A DNA stretch of 10,391 nucleotides from an uncultured Megamonas sp. (GCA_900554895.1 USIX01000076.1:1-10391), one strand, 5' to 3'. Shown: positions 1 to 7,711, counted from the first letter of the stretch. Translations and numbers: made by a program. Notes: generated by a model not told the origin, from the sequence alone.

Positions 1-306
1 CAGGGCAAAGACGTTGATTTGCCTGCCGGAACGGAAGCATATATTCAGACAAAAGAAGAGACGACTATCTATGCTATTCAGACCAATTTGAAAGATAATC
101 TGCGCATCAATACGCCGGAAATAAAAGAAACCGCACCTGTTGAAGAAACAGTTGCGAATAATACTGAAACGACTTATGTTGACAACTCTGTTGCATCGTC
201 TTCAACAGTAAATACGACTTCCGACAGCAGCACAGATTACAGTATTTCCGACACATCAAACAATGACGTGCCGAGCGACAATAATCTTTATGAATATGAA
301 TATTAA
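1..306 (+). CDS. C-terminal end of an unrecognised protein with a low-complexity acidic tail (5' end outside window)
   Basis: The reading frame is open from the first base of the window to the TAA at 304-306, so this is the last 101 codons of a longer gene. I do not recognise the family. The first 25 or so visible residues (GKDVDLPAGTEAY, then IQTKEETTIYAI) look like a folded beta-type segment, with a Gly-Lys-Asp then Pro-Ala-Gly-Thr pattern. The remaining 65 or so residues are rich in Ser, Thr, Asn, Asp and Glu, with few hydrophobics and no Cys, and end in EYEY. A disordered tail of this composition is common in secreted or surface proteins, but no export signal or anchor can be judged because the N-terminus is missing. 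A TTG at 19 is in frame, but it has no ribosome-binding site in view and the frame continues upstream, so I do not treat it as the start. A terminator follows directly. Confidence 0.7.
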   Translation, partial: QGKDVDLPAGTEAYIQTKEETTIYAIQTNLKDNLRINTPEIKETAPVEETVANNTETTYVDNSVASSSTVNTTSDSSTDYSISDTSNNDVPSDNNLYEYEY

Positions 307-312
307 TTTACG

Positions 313-347
313 TATAGACCAGCATTTTCTGGTCTATATTCTATTTT
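313..347 (+). terminator. Intrinsic terminator after the first gene (modest U-tract)
   Basis: TATAGACCAG (313-322) pairs perfectly with CTGGTCTATA (329-338) around a 6-base loop. The tail TTCTATTTT is T-rich but interrupted. The hairpin starts 7 bases after the upstream stop codon. The weak tail and the 14-base distance to the next gene's start leave room for read-through into the transporter gene, for which I see no convincing separate promoter. Confidence 0.65.
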
Positions 348-361
348 AGGAGGGATAATTT

Positions 362-1327
362 TTGGACGAGGCACAACTTCGTTTCCTTTTTGTATTCACT
401 GACTTGATAGCCCCACTAGTCGCCGGCTATTTTTGTCGCCGTTACAATATAATAACTGATAAATTCTGTAATAAACTTATAAAGATAAATATCCGCATTA
501 TCGTATCAATCTTATCTTTTCTGAGTTTTTGGACATTGAAAATCTCTTTGGATTTATTATGGCTGCCTGTTTTTGGCATACTTGTCTGTGTATTTCCCGG
601 CCTTATCGCCAAATTCACCTTTGCTTCCAGCTATAAAAATCTGAATGACCGCGGCGCCTACATGATGTCCTCCATGCTGTCGAATATCGGCACTTTATCC
701 GGATTATGCGCTTTCATTGTCTACGGTATTCAGGGATTTGCCTATTTGCAGATTGTAGCCATGTTCCAAACATTATTCACACTTTGTTTTTGTTTCCCGC
801 TTGCCAATTATTACCATAATAAGGCTGTCAGCCGCATTCGCAAGCATAAAGCCCAAATCAGCATACGAGCACTATTATTCAATTTAAACCAGTTGCCTGT
901 TTTAGCTATGATTATCGGTTTTATTCTGGCACTTAACGATATTCCCAAACCGCAAATCTGCTATGATATTTTTAATTCACTGGTGCATATCGGCGCATGG
1001 GCCGGATTATTTCCGGTCGGTTACATTACTAAATTGGACAAAGCTAAATATTTTCTGCGCAAAACGGCGGACATCGCTATCGTCAAATTCATTGTTCTGC
1101 CGCTCATCGCCTACTTTGTCGTAACACGTCTGTTCGACGACCCTATTTTAATCGGCAGCATGATTATCGCCTTTTCCGCGCCGACGGCCATTAATGCTGT
1201 ACTTGCATGCAGCATTTATAAATTGAATGTTAATATCGCCATATCCTCATTCATATCTACAACAATTATTTTCTTATTGATTATATTTCCGCTGTATTTC
1301 TTTGTCATTAAGGATTTACTTTTATAA
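362..1327 (+). CDS. AEC-family membrane transporter (auxin efflux carrier / Mem_trans type permease)
   Basis: This 321-residue protein is almost entirely hydrophobic, with about ten membrane segments (roughly residues 7-25, 44-60, 65-87, 103-123, 127-150, 170-190, 204-222, 236-255, 262-285, 293-316) and a short basic loop at about 154-166 splitting it into two halves. Length, the two five-helix halves, the SNIGTLSG stretch at 107-114 and the FSAPTAINAV stretch at 271-280 fit the AEC family of secondary carriers. Bacterial members export or exchange organic acids such as malate; the substrate here cannot be read from sequence. The start is TTG at 362: a strong AGGAGGG (348-354) lies 7 bases upstream and no better start is near. 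The BASS (bile acid:sodium symporter) family has a similar fold and is the main alternative. It converges on the HAD gene across a shared terminator. Confidence 0.72.
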   Translation: MDEAQLRFLFVFTDLIAPLVAGYFCRRYNIITDKFCNKLIKINIRIIVSILSFLSFWTLKISLDLLWLPVFGILVCVFPGLIAKFTFASSYKNLNDRGAYMMSSMLSNIGTLSGLCAFIVYGIQGFAYLQIVAMFQTLFTLCFCFPLANYYHNKAVSRIRKHKAQISIRALLFNLNQLPVLAMIIGFILALNDIPKPQICYDIFNSLVHIGAWAGLFPVGYITKLDKAKYFLRKTADIAIVKFIVLPLIAYFVVTRLFDDPILIGSMIIAFSAPTAINAVLACSIYKLNVNIAISSFISTTIIFLLIIFPLYFFVIKDLLL

Positions 1328-1368
1328 AAAAAGGAACTGTCACTACATTTGGTGGCAGTTCCTTTTTT
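1326..1368. terminator. Bidirectional intrinsic terminator between convergent genes
   Basis: GGAACTG (1333-1339) pairs with CAGTTCC (1356-1362), continued inward by a T-G wobble and CAC/GTG around an 8-base loop. Seven A's (1326-1332) precede the stem and six T's (1363-1368) follow it, so it presents a U-tract to transcripts from either strand. The A-run overlaps the TAA stop of the transporter gene. It would also end the HAD transcript coming from the right; the 1371-1442 gap holds no better terminator. Confidence 0.88.
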
Positions 1369-1442
1369 ATCAGCCCTTAATTTATTCTTATATTGCGCCG
1401 GGCGGTTTTTCTGAACGCAAAAAATGAACCATAAATAGAAAT

Positions 1443-2072
1443 TTATTTTATTTTTTCCATTAAAGCCGGCAGTTCTCTTATATCCTTAATTGTATAATCC
1501 GGATTTTCCACTGTACCGAAACCGTAACTTGCATAAATCATCGGAATGCCTGCCACTTTGCTTGCTTCAAAATCGCCCTGGATATCGCCTACATATACAG
1601 CCTCTTTTATATTGTTGCGCTGCATTAAGATTTTAATATTTTCACCTTTTGGCAGTTTTGTATCGTCAAAACAGATAAAATCCTTTATCTTATCGGCAAA
1701 TCCGCCATAGCGCATTGCTGTTTCGATATACCCTGTCTGACAGTTGCTGGCTATATATAAATCATATTGCTTAGACAATTCATCAATTGTTTCTCTTACA
1801 CCATTATAAAATACGCCGGAATTGTTGAGCAGATATTCATCTTCGTATTTATAGCACACAAGACATACTTCATCTCTTTTTTTCTTGTCCAGCATCGGCA
1901 GCATGGCAAGACCTATTTCATCCATCGTCTTGCCGAACAGCTGTTTCAATCTGTCGCCGTCAAGATTGGCTTCTATGCCTACAGTATCGCGAATAGCCGC
2001 ATTCCAGCTGTCCGCCACCACATCGGTAGAATCCCACAATGTTCCGTCAACATCAAAAATAATATTCTTCAT
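1443..2072 (-). CDS. HAD-superfamily hydrolase, phosphoglycolate-phosphatase-like
   Basis: This protein of about 209 residues is a soluble HAD phosphatase of subfamily IA type. All four HAD motifs are visible: DVDGT with the nucleophile and acid/base aspartates (residues 7 and 9 counted from the ATG), the motif II serine in YIASN (about 109), the motif III lysine in LPKGEN (about 142), and GDIQGDFEA with the metal-binding acids (about 163 and 167). A helical cap lies between about residues 15 and 90. The closest pattern is phosphoglycolate phosphatase/pyrophosphatase, but substrate specificity in this family cannot be assigned from motifs alone. I chose ATG at 2072 over the in-frame TTG one codon upstream (2075): the GGGAGA at 2081-2086 is 8 bases from ATG, and ATG is the better codon. 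It is a single-gene unit with its own promoter, divergent from the hem operon. Confidence 0.9.
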   Translation of the reverse strand: MKNIIFDVDGTLWDSTDVVADSWNAAIRDTVGIEANLDGDRLKQLFGKTMDEIGLAMLPMLDKKKRDEVCLVCYKYEDEYLLNNSGVFYNGVRETIDELSKQYDLYIASNCQTGYIETAMRYGGFADKIKDFICFDDTKLPKGENIKILMQRNNIKEAVYVGDIQGDFEASKVAGIPMIYASYGFGTVENPDYTIKDIRELPALMEKIK

Positions 2073-2112
2073 CAAAGCAATCTCCCTTTAACTCATAAAA
2101 TTTTCCCTTTTT

Positions 2113-2141
2113 ATTGTATGAAAAAAACTCACATTAATCAA
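2113..2141 (-). promoter_or_regulatory. Promoter of the HAD hydrolase gene
   Basis: On the minus strand, TTGATT (2141-2136) and TACAAT (2118-2113) are separated by exactly 17 bases. Both hexamers are close to the housekeeping sigma consensus. The predicted start near 2106 gives a leader of about 35 bases containing the GGGAGA site. Confidence 0.6.
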
Positions 2142-2157
2142 TAAAAATAAGTTTTAA

Positions 2158-2186
2158 TTGTGTCATTGTTCCTCATCTTATATAAT
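2158..2186 (+). promoter_or_regulatory. Possible upstream tandem promoter for the hem operon
   Basis: TTGTGT (2158-2163), a 17-base spacer and a perfect TATAAT (2181-2186). The -35 matches at only 3 of 6 positions, so this is weaker than the promoter 43 bases downstream. In such AT-rich DNA a chance TATAAT is possible. Confidence 0.35.
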
Positions 2187-2200
2187 ATTAATTTAGAGTG

Positions 2201-2229
2201 TTGATAGAGTATATTTATTGCGTTATAAT
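2201..2229 (+). promoter_or_regulatory. Main promoter of the sirC-hemA-hemC-cobA/hemD-hemB operon
   Basis: TTGATA (2201-2206) and a perfect TATAAT (2224-2229) are spaced by 17 bases, which is nearly the ideal sigma-70/sigma-A promoter. The predicted start is near 2236, giving a leader of only about 33 bases before the GTG at 2269. That leaves no space for a cobalamin or other large riboswitch, and makes the palindrome at 2232-2254 the obvious candidate control element. Confidence 0.72.
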
Positions 2230-2231
2230 AA

Positions 2232-2254
2232 AAAAATGAATTGAATTCATTTTT
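2232..2254. promoter_or_regulatory. Perfect 23-bp palindrome at the hem operon start site: candidate operator
   Basis: AAAAATGAATT (2232-2242), one central G, then its exact reverse complement AATTCATTTTT (2244-2254). It begins 3 bases after the -10 box, spans the predicted transcription start, and ends just before the ribosome-binding site. A dimeric repressor bound here would block initiation or escape. The arms do not clearly match an operator that I can name with confidence (Fur, PerR, Rex or CRP/FNR type), so the regulator is unknown. As RNA it would be a weak A/U hairpin with no room for a loop, so a DNA site is more likely. Confidence 0.5.
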
Positions 2255-2268
2255 AAAGAGGTGTGTAC

Positions 2269-2907
2269 GTGTATCCTGTTAATTTAATCTTAGATGATAA
2301 ACCCTGCGTCGTAATCGGCGGAGGCCATGTAGCTTTGCGTAAAGTTGAAGGACTACTGGAAGCTAAAGCAAAAGTTACTGTCATTTCACCAGTCCTTGTG
2401 AACGAATTAACAAATATGGTTCAGAACAACTTAATTATATGGAAACAAAAATACTACGAAACAGGCGATTTAAACGGATTTGAACTTGCCGTCTGCGCAG
2501 TCGGTGAAGACAATGCCAGCAGGCAAATTTATGAGGACGCTCATAAAGCCCGTATTTTAATCAACGTTGTGGATAAACTGCCACTGTGTGATTTTGCCCT
2601 GCCCGCCAAAATCAGACGCGGCGACCTCTTGGTAACTTTTTCCACCAACGGCAAATCACCTGCACTATCCCGCTATCTTCGCTGCCAAATGGAAAAAGAA
2701 TTCGACGATACTTACGCCTTATGGCTTGACAGATTATCCATACTTAGAAACGAAGCCATCGCTAAACTGCCAACAAGCAATGACCGGGAAATTTTTTGGC
2801 GCAGTGCTTTAAGCGATGACGTCATGCAACTCGTTAAACAAAAAAAATACGATGAAGCGGAGGACACTATAAAAAATGCAATTAATAGTTTTAGGCCTCA
2901 ACCATAA
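2269..2907 (+). CDS. sirC: Precorrin-2 dehydrogenase / sirohydrochlorin ferrochelatase (CysG N-terminal/Met8 family)
   Basis: It oxidises precorrin-2 to sirohydrochlorin with NAD+; Met8-type members also insert iron to make siroheme, while SirC-type members only oxidise, and the sequence alone does not settle which this is. The 212-residue protein has the Rossmann motif VVIGGGHVALRKVEGLL (residues 14-30), the NVVD..PLCDFALPA block (99-113) with the catalytic-type Asp102, and the TFSTNGKSPALSRYLR block (123-138). I chose GTG at 2269 rather than GTG at 2263: the site AAGAGGTG (2256-2263) is then 5 bases away instead of overlapping the start, and the protein begins MYPVNL, as the family usually does. 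It is the first operon gene, and its last 32 bases overlap hemA in another frame, implying coupled translation. The C-terminal methyltransferase part of CysG is not fused; it is encoded three genes downstream. Confidence 0.93.
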   Translation: MYPVNLILDDKPCVVIGGGHVALRKVEGLLEAKAKVTVISPVLVNELTNMVQNNLIIWKQKYYETGDLNGFELAVCAVGEDNASRQIYEDAHKARILINVVDKLPLCDFALPAKIRRGDLLVTFSTNGKSPALSRYLRCQMEKEFDDTYALWLDRLSILRNEAIAKLPTSNDREIFWRSALSDDVMQLVKQKKYDEAEDTIKNAINSFRPQP

Positions 2908-4156
2908 GACTGTACCGGTAGAAGTGCGGGAACGGTTTGCAATTTCTGCCGACAATATTCAGCAGGGACTGCATCATCTGGATGATTATGAAGGTATTTG
3001 CGAAGCCGTAATTTTATCCACCTGCAACCGCAGTGAAATTTATGCTGTAGTTGACAATGCCGCTGAAAATCTATCTTCTGTTAAAGATTTTTTCTTTGCT
3101 CTCTCCGGCTGTGACAAGGCTAAGGATGAATATTTTTATTATTACACCGATAAAAAATGTATAGAGCATTTATTTTCCGTCGCCTCCAGTCTTGATTCTC
3201 TGATTGTCGGGGAAGGACAGATACTCAGTCAGGTAAAAAAAGCCTATGCCATCGCCCGGCATGCCGGAGCTACCAATACTATTTTAAATACGCTTTTTCA
3301 TCGTGCTATCACTACCGGCAAACGTGTGCGTACAGAAACGAAAATTGCTTTCAATGCTGTATCCGTAAGTTATGCAGCCGTACAGCTGGCTCTTAAAATA
3401 TTCGGTACGCTCGAAAACAGCAATGCACTCATTTACGGAGCAGGCCAAATGGCAGAACTTACCGCACGCAATTTAATGGGTAAGGGCATAAAAAAAATCT
3501 ACGTTGCCAACCGCCATTTTGATAAGGCACAGACACTTGCCGCTCAATTCGGCGGACAGGCTGTCGGATTTCGCGAAGCCATGCGCAAAGCCGATGATGT
3601 GGATATTGTTGTAACATCCACCGGAGCTCCGCATTACGTCGTCAAACCGTGGGAAACGCAGCTATTTATGTCGCGCCGCAAAAACAGACCGCTTGTCATA
3701 ATCGATATTGCCGTACCACGCGATGTTGACCCTGATGTGGCCGAAATAAAGGGGGTTGAACTTTATAATATCGATGATTTGGAAGCTGTCGTCGAAGACA
3801 ATATCAAAGAACGTGAGTACGAAGCATTTCAAGCACAGAAAATCGTTGATGAAGAAGTTATTTCCATCCTGGAACGTTTTCAGTATCTATCCTGTCAGCC
3901 GATAATGGCACGCCTTTCCAATAAAGCGGAACGTATCCGTCGCCGTGAAGTAAAACGCGCCATGACAAAACTTACGGATATCGACGAAAATGAATACCGC
4001 ATTATCCGCCATATGTCTCAGATGATTGTCCGCAAACTTCTCCGCGAACCGATGACGATTATAAATAATTCCGCCGGTACCGCCGACGAAAAATATTATA
4101 TTAACGCTATAACGAAATTATTTAAATTAGAAGTACTAAAAGAGAGTGAAAAATAA
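2876..4156 (+). CDS. hemA: Glutamyl-tRNA reductase
   Basis: HemA reduces glutamyl-tRNA(Glu) with NADPH to glutamate-1-semialdehyde, the first committed step of the C5 tetrapyrrole pathway, in the cytosol. The 426 residues match the normal full length. Visible are the N-terminal LGLNHKTVPVEVRERF (6-21), the catalytic Cys50 in LSTCNRSEIY, the conserved SLDSLIVGEGQILSQVKKAY stretch (105-124), the NADPH-binding YGAGQMAEL (187-195), DIAVPRDVDP (277-286), and a helical dimerisation C-terminus (about 310-426). The start is ATG at 2876, inside the end of sirC. GGAGG at 2859-2863 is 12 bases upstream, a rather long spacing, so initiation may depend on ribosomes finishing sirC. The stop overlaps the hemC start by one base (TAATG). 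HemA is usually the flux-controlling enzyme and is often regulated by heme-dependent proteolysis in other bacteria; nothing in this sequence demonstrates that here. Confidence 0.97.
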   Translation: MQLIVLGLNHKTVPVEVRERFAISADNIQQGLHHLDDYEGICEAVILSTCNRSEIYAVVDNAAENLSSVKDFFFALSGCDKAKDEYFYYYTDKKCIEHLFSVASSLDSLIVGEGQILSQVKKAYAIARHAGATNTILNTLFHRAITTGKRVRTETKIAFNAVSVSYAAVQLALKIFGTLENSNALIYGAGQMAELTARNLMGKGIKKIYVANRHFDKAQTLAAQFGGQAVGFREAMRKADDVDIVVTSTGAPHYVVKPWETQLFMSRRKNRPLVIIDIAVPRDVDPDVAEIKGVELYNIDDLEAVVEDNIKEREYEAFQAQKIVDEEVISILERFQYLSCQPIMARLSNKAERIRRREVKRAMTKLTDIDENEYRIIRHMSQMIVRKLLREPMTIINNSAGTADEKYYINAITKLFKLEVLKESEK

Positions 4157-5094
4157 TGCGTAAAAAAATTACTATCGGCACGCGCAGCAGTAAACTGGCA
4201 TTGTGGCAGGCTGAATATATAGCCGATTGCCTGCATAGACAGTATCCCGATTTAACGGTAGAGCTTATGTACATCACAACAAAAGGTGATAAAATCCTCG
4301 ATGTTCCGCTTGCCAAAATCGGCGGTAAAGGATTGTTCACTAAAGAATTGGAAACTGCCATGCTGGAAGGTAAAATCGACCTGGCCGTGCATAGTTTAAA
4401 GGACATGCCTACAACCTTGCCGGAAGGATTGGCATTAACTGCCATCACTAAACGGTTTGACTGTGGCGATGCACTCGTCAGCCCGATGTATAAAACGCTG
4501 GAAAATCTGCCACATGGTGCAAAAGTCGGTACATCCAGCCTGCGCCGCAGAGCACAGCTCCTGCACGCTCGTCCCGATTTGGATATCCGCAGCCTGCGCG
4601 GTAATGTCAATACGCGCCTGCGAAAACTCGATGAAGAACATTTCGATGCCATCGTACTTGCCGTTGCCGGTTTGAAGCGACTCGGCTTTGGTGACAAAAT
4701 AACTCAAGTCATTTCGCCGCAAATATGTCTGCCGGCCGTCGGCCAAGGCGCCCTTGCCATTGAAACGAGAGCTGCCGACAGTGAAATCAGACAGATGCTT
4801 GCTTTCTTACATGATGACAAAACATCCGACGCTGCTGTTGCGGAACGTGCATTTCTTGCCAGTGTAGAGGGCGGCTGCCAGGTTCCGGTCGGTGTCTATG
4901 CCCAGGTTGACAAAAATAACAATTTAACGGTTGAAGCCGTTATCGGTTCAATCGACGGAAAAACTCTAATCCGCGACAGTTTGAGCGGCAAACGCAAAGA
5001 CGCCGATAAACTCGGCCGAAATTTAGCCGAAACAATTCTGCAAAACGGCGGTCTTGCAATTATGCAAAGTCTTGGTCTTTGCTGCGAAAAATAA
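4156..5094 (+). CDS. hemC: Hydroxymethylbilane synthase (porphobilinogen deaminase)
   Basis: HemC joins four porphobilinogen units into the linear tetrapyrrole hydroxymethylbilane, using a covalent dipyrromethane cofactor. The 312 residues are the usual length. Motifs in order: GTRSSKLALWQAE (8-20), GGKGLFTKELE (56-66), DLAVHSLKDMPT (75-86) with the catalytic Asp83, GTSSLRRRAQL (125-135), LRGNVNTRLRKLD (147-159), LPAVGQGALAIE (192-203), and VEGGCQVPVG (237-246), whose Cys241 carries the cofactor. The C-terminus ends LCCEK, with a Cys pair of no obvious role. The start ATG overlaps the hemA stop by one base; the upstream GAGAG is weak, so translation is probably coupled to hemA. The enzyme's product needs HemD at once to avoid spontaneous closure to the wrong isomer, which fits hemD activity lying in the next gene. 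Confidence 0.97.
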   Translation: MRKKITIGTRSSKLALWQAEYIADCLHRQYPDLTVELMYITTKGDKILDVPLAKIGGKGLFTKELETAMLEGKIDLAVHSLKDMPTTLPEGLALTAITKRFDCGDALVSPMYKTLENLPHGAKVGTSSLRRRAQLLHARPDLDIRSLRGNVNTRLRKLDEEHFDAIVLAVAGLKRLGFGDKITQVISPQICLPAVGQGALAIETRAADSEIRQMLAFLHDDKTSDAAVAERAFLASVEGGCQVPVGVYAQVDKNNNLTVEAVIGSIDGKTLIRDSLSGKRKDADKLGRNLAETILQNGGLAIMQSLGLCCEK

Positions 5095-5115
5095 CTCTTT
5101 TGGAGGTTTTTATTA

Positions 5116-6627
5116 ATGAATGGAATGGTTTATCTGGTCGGAGCAGGTCCCGGAGACTATCGCCTGATTACCTTAAAAGGCAAACAGTGTCTGGAAAAAG
5201 CCGATGTTGTAATCTGTGATTATCTCGCTGATAAAAGGCTGCTTGCCTTCGCACCGGAAAACGTTGAATATATCTATGTCGGCAAAAAAGCCGGCAACCA
5301 TGCTATGCGCCAGGACGATATCAGCCAACTCATAGCCGATAAGGCGAAAGAGGGAAAATGCGTAGTACGCCTCAAGGGCGGCGACCCATTCGTATTCGGT
5401 CGCGGCGGCGAAGAAGCGGAGGTATTAAAACAAAACGGTGTAAATTTTGAAATCGTACCCGGCATCAGTTCCGCCATTGCTGCACCTGCTTATGCCGGTA
5501 TTCCGGTTACCAACCGCAAGGTTGCCGTATCCTTCGCCGTAATTACAGGTCATGAAGACCCTACAAAAGGTAAATCCGACATCAACTGGGAAAAATTATC
5601 GACAGCTGTTGACACACTCGTTTTCCTAATGGGTGTGGGCAATCTGCCACACATCACCGGACAGCTCATAAAATACGGCAGAAGTGCCGATACGCCTGCA
5701 GCGCTCGTTCGCTGGGGTACAAAAGCCGAACAGGAAGTCCTTGTTACTACAGTAGGTAACGCCGTAAAAGACGTAATTGAGCACAATTTAAAACCGCCTG
5801 CCGTTTTCATCGTCGGCAATGTCGTAAATCTGCGCCCTACTATTCAATGGTTCGACAACAAACCACTATTCGGTAAAAACATTTTAATTACACGTGCCAG
5901 AGAGCAGGCTTCCAAACTTACGGCAAAACTGGAAGAATTCGGTGCTAACTGTATCGAAGCTCCGGCAATCAAAATTGCTCCGCCGGACGACAACTTCGCC
6001 AGTCTTGACAATGCAATCGCCAAAATCGGCACATATAACTGGATTATCTTCACCAGTACAAACGGTGTAGAAAGATTTTTTACCCGTTTAAATGAAAAAA
6101 ATATGGACGCACGCTGCCTTTACCATGCGAAAATTGCTGCTATCGGTACTTCTACGGCGGACAAATTGAAAAACTACGGTATTATTGCCGATAAAGTTCC
6201 GACTATGTTTAAAGCCGAAGGTATCCTAGACGTTTTAAAAGAAAGCATCACTCCGGGAATAAAAGTATTGATACCGCGGGCACAAAAAGCCCGGGAAGCT
6301 CTTCCTACCGGTCTTCGTCAGATGGGAGCCGTTGTTGATGTTGCCGAAACATACTGCACCAAAATGGCAGACACAAACAAAACGGAAATAAAAAATTTAC
6401 TGCAAAACGGACAGATTGATATGGTAACATTTACCAGTTCATCTACCGTAGATAATCTTTTAAAACTGATTGACAATGAAACAGTCTTATTAAATAACGT
6501 AAAAAAAGCCGCTATCGGCCCTGTTACTGCTCAAACCTGTAAAAATAACGGACTGAACGTCGATATCGAAGCTGATGTCTACACTATTGACGGCTTAGTA
6601 GATAAAATCAAAAATTTTAGAGGGTGA
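5116..6627 (+). CDS. cobA/hemD: Fused uroporphyrinogen-III C-methyltransferase and uroporphyrinogen-III synthase
   Basis: This is one 503-residue protein with two enzymes. Residues about 3-245 are an S-adenosylmethionine-dependent methyltransferase (SUMT/CobA), which methylates uroporphyrinogen III twice to precorrin-2. Its marks are [18 protein letters not shown] (5-22), [19 protein letters not shown] (83-101), [19 protein letters not shown] (114-132), ITGHEDP (143-149) and [11 protein letters not shown] (170-180). Residues about 252-500 are uroporphyrinogen-III synthase (HemD), which closes hydroxymethylbilane with ring D inverted; it starts [16 protein letters not shown] and contains [14 protein letters not shown] (309-322) and [14 protein letters not shown] (436-449). 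The fusion therefore makes uroporphyrinogen III and immediately diverts it to siroheme and cobamides. This arrangement is known in clostridial-type bacteria. ATG at 5116 has GGAGG (5102-5106) 9 bases upstream; the gap after hemC is 21 bases. Confidence 0.96.
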   Translation: MNGMVYLVGAGPGDYRLITLKGKQCLEKADVVICDYLADKRLLAFAPENVEYIYVGKKAGNHAMRQDDISQLIADKAKEGKCVVRLKGGDPFVFGRGGEEAEVLKQNGVNFEIVPGISSAIAAPAYAGIPVTNRKVAVSFAVITGHEDPTKGKSDINWEKLSTAVDTLVFLMGVGNLPHITGQLIKYGRSADTPAALVRWGTKAEQEVLVTTVGNAVKDVIEHNLKPPAVFIVGNVVNLRPTIQWFDNKPLFGKNILITRAREQASKLTAKLEEFGANCIEAPAIKIAPPDDNFASLDNAIAKIGTYNWIIFTSTNGVERFFTRLNEKNMDARCLYHAKIAAIGTSTADKLKNYGIIADKVPTMFKAEGILDVLKESITPGIKVLIPRAQKAREALPTGLRQMGAVVDVAETYCTKMADTNKTEIKNLLQNGQIDMVTFTSSSTVDNLLKLIDNETVLLNNVKKAAIGPVTAQTCKNNGLNVDIEADVYTIDGLVDKIKNFRG

Positions 6628-6632
6628 ATTTA

Positions 6633-7613
6633 ATGAAACTCAATACATTAAGACCGCGCCGTTTACGTCAAAGCGCCGCTATCCGCGATATGGTTCGTGA
6701 AAACTCCTTATCCGTAAAAGATTTAATTTATCCGATTTTCGTTGTTGCCGGCGAAAACATTAAAGAAGAAATTCCAAGTATGCCGAATGTTTATCACCTT
6801 TCCGTCGACAATGCCGTAAAAGTCGCAAAAGAAGTTTATGAACTCGGTATTCCTGCAATTGAAGTATTCGGTCTTCCAGAGTACAAAGATGAAATCGGTT
6901 CAAGTGCATGGGATTTAAACAGTCCCGTTCAGCGTGCCATGCGTGCTATCAAAGAAGCTGTTCCTCATATTGTAATCGTCGGCGATGTTTGTCTTTGCCA
7001 GTATACAACGCACGGACATTGCGGCCAGCTCTGCAATCATGAAGTAGATAATGATGCTACACTCACTCTACTGGCTAAAGTAGCCGTAAGTCAGGCACAA
7101 AGCGGCGCCGATATTATTGCACCTTCCGATATGATGGACGGACGCATCGCCGTAATCCGTGAAGCACTTGATGAAGCAGGATTTAAAAATGTCGCAATCA
7201 TGTCCTATGCTGTAAAATATGCTTCAGGCTATTACGGACCATTCCGTGACGCTGCCGATTCTGCTCCGCAGTTTGGTGACAGACGCGGCTATCAAATGGA
7301 CCCGGCCAACAGCCGCGAAGCCATGAAGGAAGTGGAACTCGACCTTGCCGAAGGTGCCGACTATATTATGATAAAACCGGCAATGTGCTATCTTGACATC
7401 GTACGGCAGGTTCGCGACAAAATCAACCGCCCTGTTGCCGTTTACAATGTCAGCGGTGAATATGCTATGGTCAAAGCAGCAGCCCAGAACGGCTGGATTG
7501 ATGAAAAACGTATTGTTTTAGAAACACTTATGAGTATGAAACGCGCTGGAGCAGACGTCATCATTACTTATCACGCTATCGACGTGGCTAAATGGCTCAA
7601 AGAAGAAAACTGA
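6633..7613 (+). CDS. hemB: Delta-aminolevulinic acid dehydratase (porphobilinogen synthase)
   Basis: HemB condenses two 5-aminolevulinate molecules into porphobilinogen. The 326-residue product has the RPRRLR start (7-12), the zinc-binding cysteines C120, C122 and C130 in the [14 protein letters not shown] block (118-131), the two Schiff-base lysines K195 ([17 protein letters not shown]) and K248 ([13 protein letters not shown]), and the SGEYAM motif (274-279). The Cys triad marks the zinc-dependent class rather than the Mg-only class with aspartates. I chose ATG at 6633 over the in-frame GTG at 6624: AGAGGG (6619-6624) is then 8 bases upstream, whereas the GTG overlaps it. The gene starts 5 bases after the cobA/hemD stop, with its ribosome-binding site inside the end of that gene. 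It is the last gene of the operon, and a strong terminator follows. Confidence 0.97.
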   Translation: MKLNTLRPRRLRQSAAIRDMVRENSLSVKDLIYPIFVVAGENIKEEIPSMPNVYHLSVDNAVKVAKEVYELGIPAIEVFGLPEYKDEIGSSAWDLNSPVQRAMRAIKEAVPHIVIVGDVCLCQYTTHGHCGQLCNHEVDNDATLTLLAKVAVSQAQSGADIIAPSDMMDGRIAVIREALDEAGFKNVAIMSYAVKYASGYYGPFRDAADSAPQFGDRRGYQMDPANSREAMKEVELDLAEGADYIMIKPAMCYLDIVRQVRDKINRPVAVYNVSGEYAMVKAAAQNGWIDEKRIVLETLMSMKRAGADVIITYHAIDVAKWLKEEN

Positions 7614-7620
7614 CTTAAAT

Positions 7621-7680
7621 AAAAAAGCTATAACAAAACAGGTCCCTATCAACCCGATTTTGTTATAGCTTTTATTTTAT
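7621..7680 (+). terminator. Strong intrinsic terminator of the hem operon
   Basis: AAAAGCTATAACAAAA (7623-7638) pairs perfectly with TTTTGTTATAGCTTTT (7658-7673), a 16-bp stem whose 19-base loop can close further through GGT/ACC. The tail TTTTATTTTAT gives the U-tract. It starts 7 bases after the hemB stop and separates hemL from the operon. The right arm also contains the -35 box of the next promoter. Confidence 0.9.
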
Positions 7681-7688
7681 GCTATAAT
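7660..7688 (+). promoter_or_regulatory. Extended -10 promoter of the small hydrophobic peptide gene
   Basis: TTGTTA (7660-7665), a 17-base spacer, and TGC followed by a perfect TATAAT (7683-7688). The TG motif next to the -10 makes this an extended -10 promoter and compensates for a 4-of-6 -35. The predicted start near 7695 gives a leader of only about 17 bases before ATG 7712. The -35 lies within the descending arm of the hemB terminator. Confidence 0.6.
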
Positions 7689-7711
7689 AATTTTTCGGAA
7701 GACGTTATAAA

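Noticed and set aside
1391..1427. Possible second terminator (TTGCG ... CGCAA with CCGGGCGG inside) after the HAD gene
   Set aside because: The 5-bp arms surround an 18-base loop with only weak inner pairing. The bidirectional hairpin at 1326-1368 already explains termination.
1767..2144. Plus-strand open frames opposite the HAD hydrolase gene
   Set aside because: They are shadows of the minus-strand gene, which shows all four HAD motifs; the translations match nothing I recognise.
2187..2268. Cobalamin or other riboswitch upstream of the tetrapyrrole operon
   Set aside because: The predicted leader from the main promoter is about 33 bases, and even the upstream promoter gives less than 80. 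No B12-box-like or other recognisable riboswitch core is present.
4122..4697. Minus-strand open frame of 191 codons opposite hemC
   Set aside because: It lies opposite the fully conserved hemC, has a Ser/Arg/Pro-rich composition typical of an antisense shadow, and has no ribosome-binding site or recognisable family.
5116..6627. Possible frameshift or split between the CobA and HemD halves
   Set aside because: The frame is continuous through the linker at about residues 245-252, and both halves are full length with their motifs, so it is a genuine fusion.
6624..6632. GTG at 6624 as the hemB start
   Set aside because: It overlaps the AGAGGG ribosome-binding site, while ATG 6633 is correctly spaced from it and gives the expected protein length.
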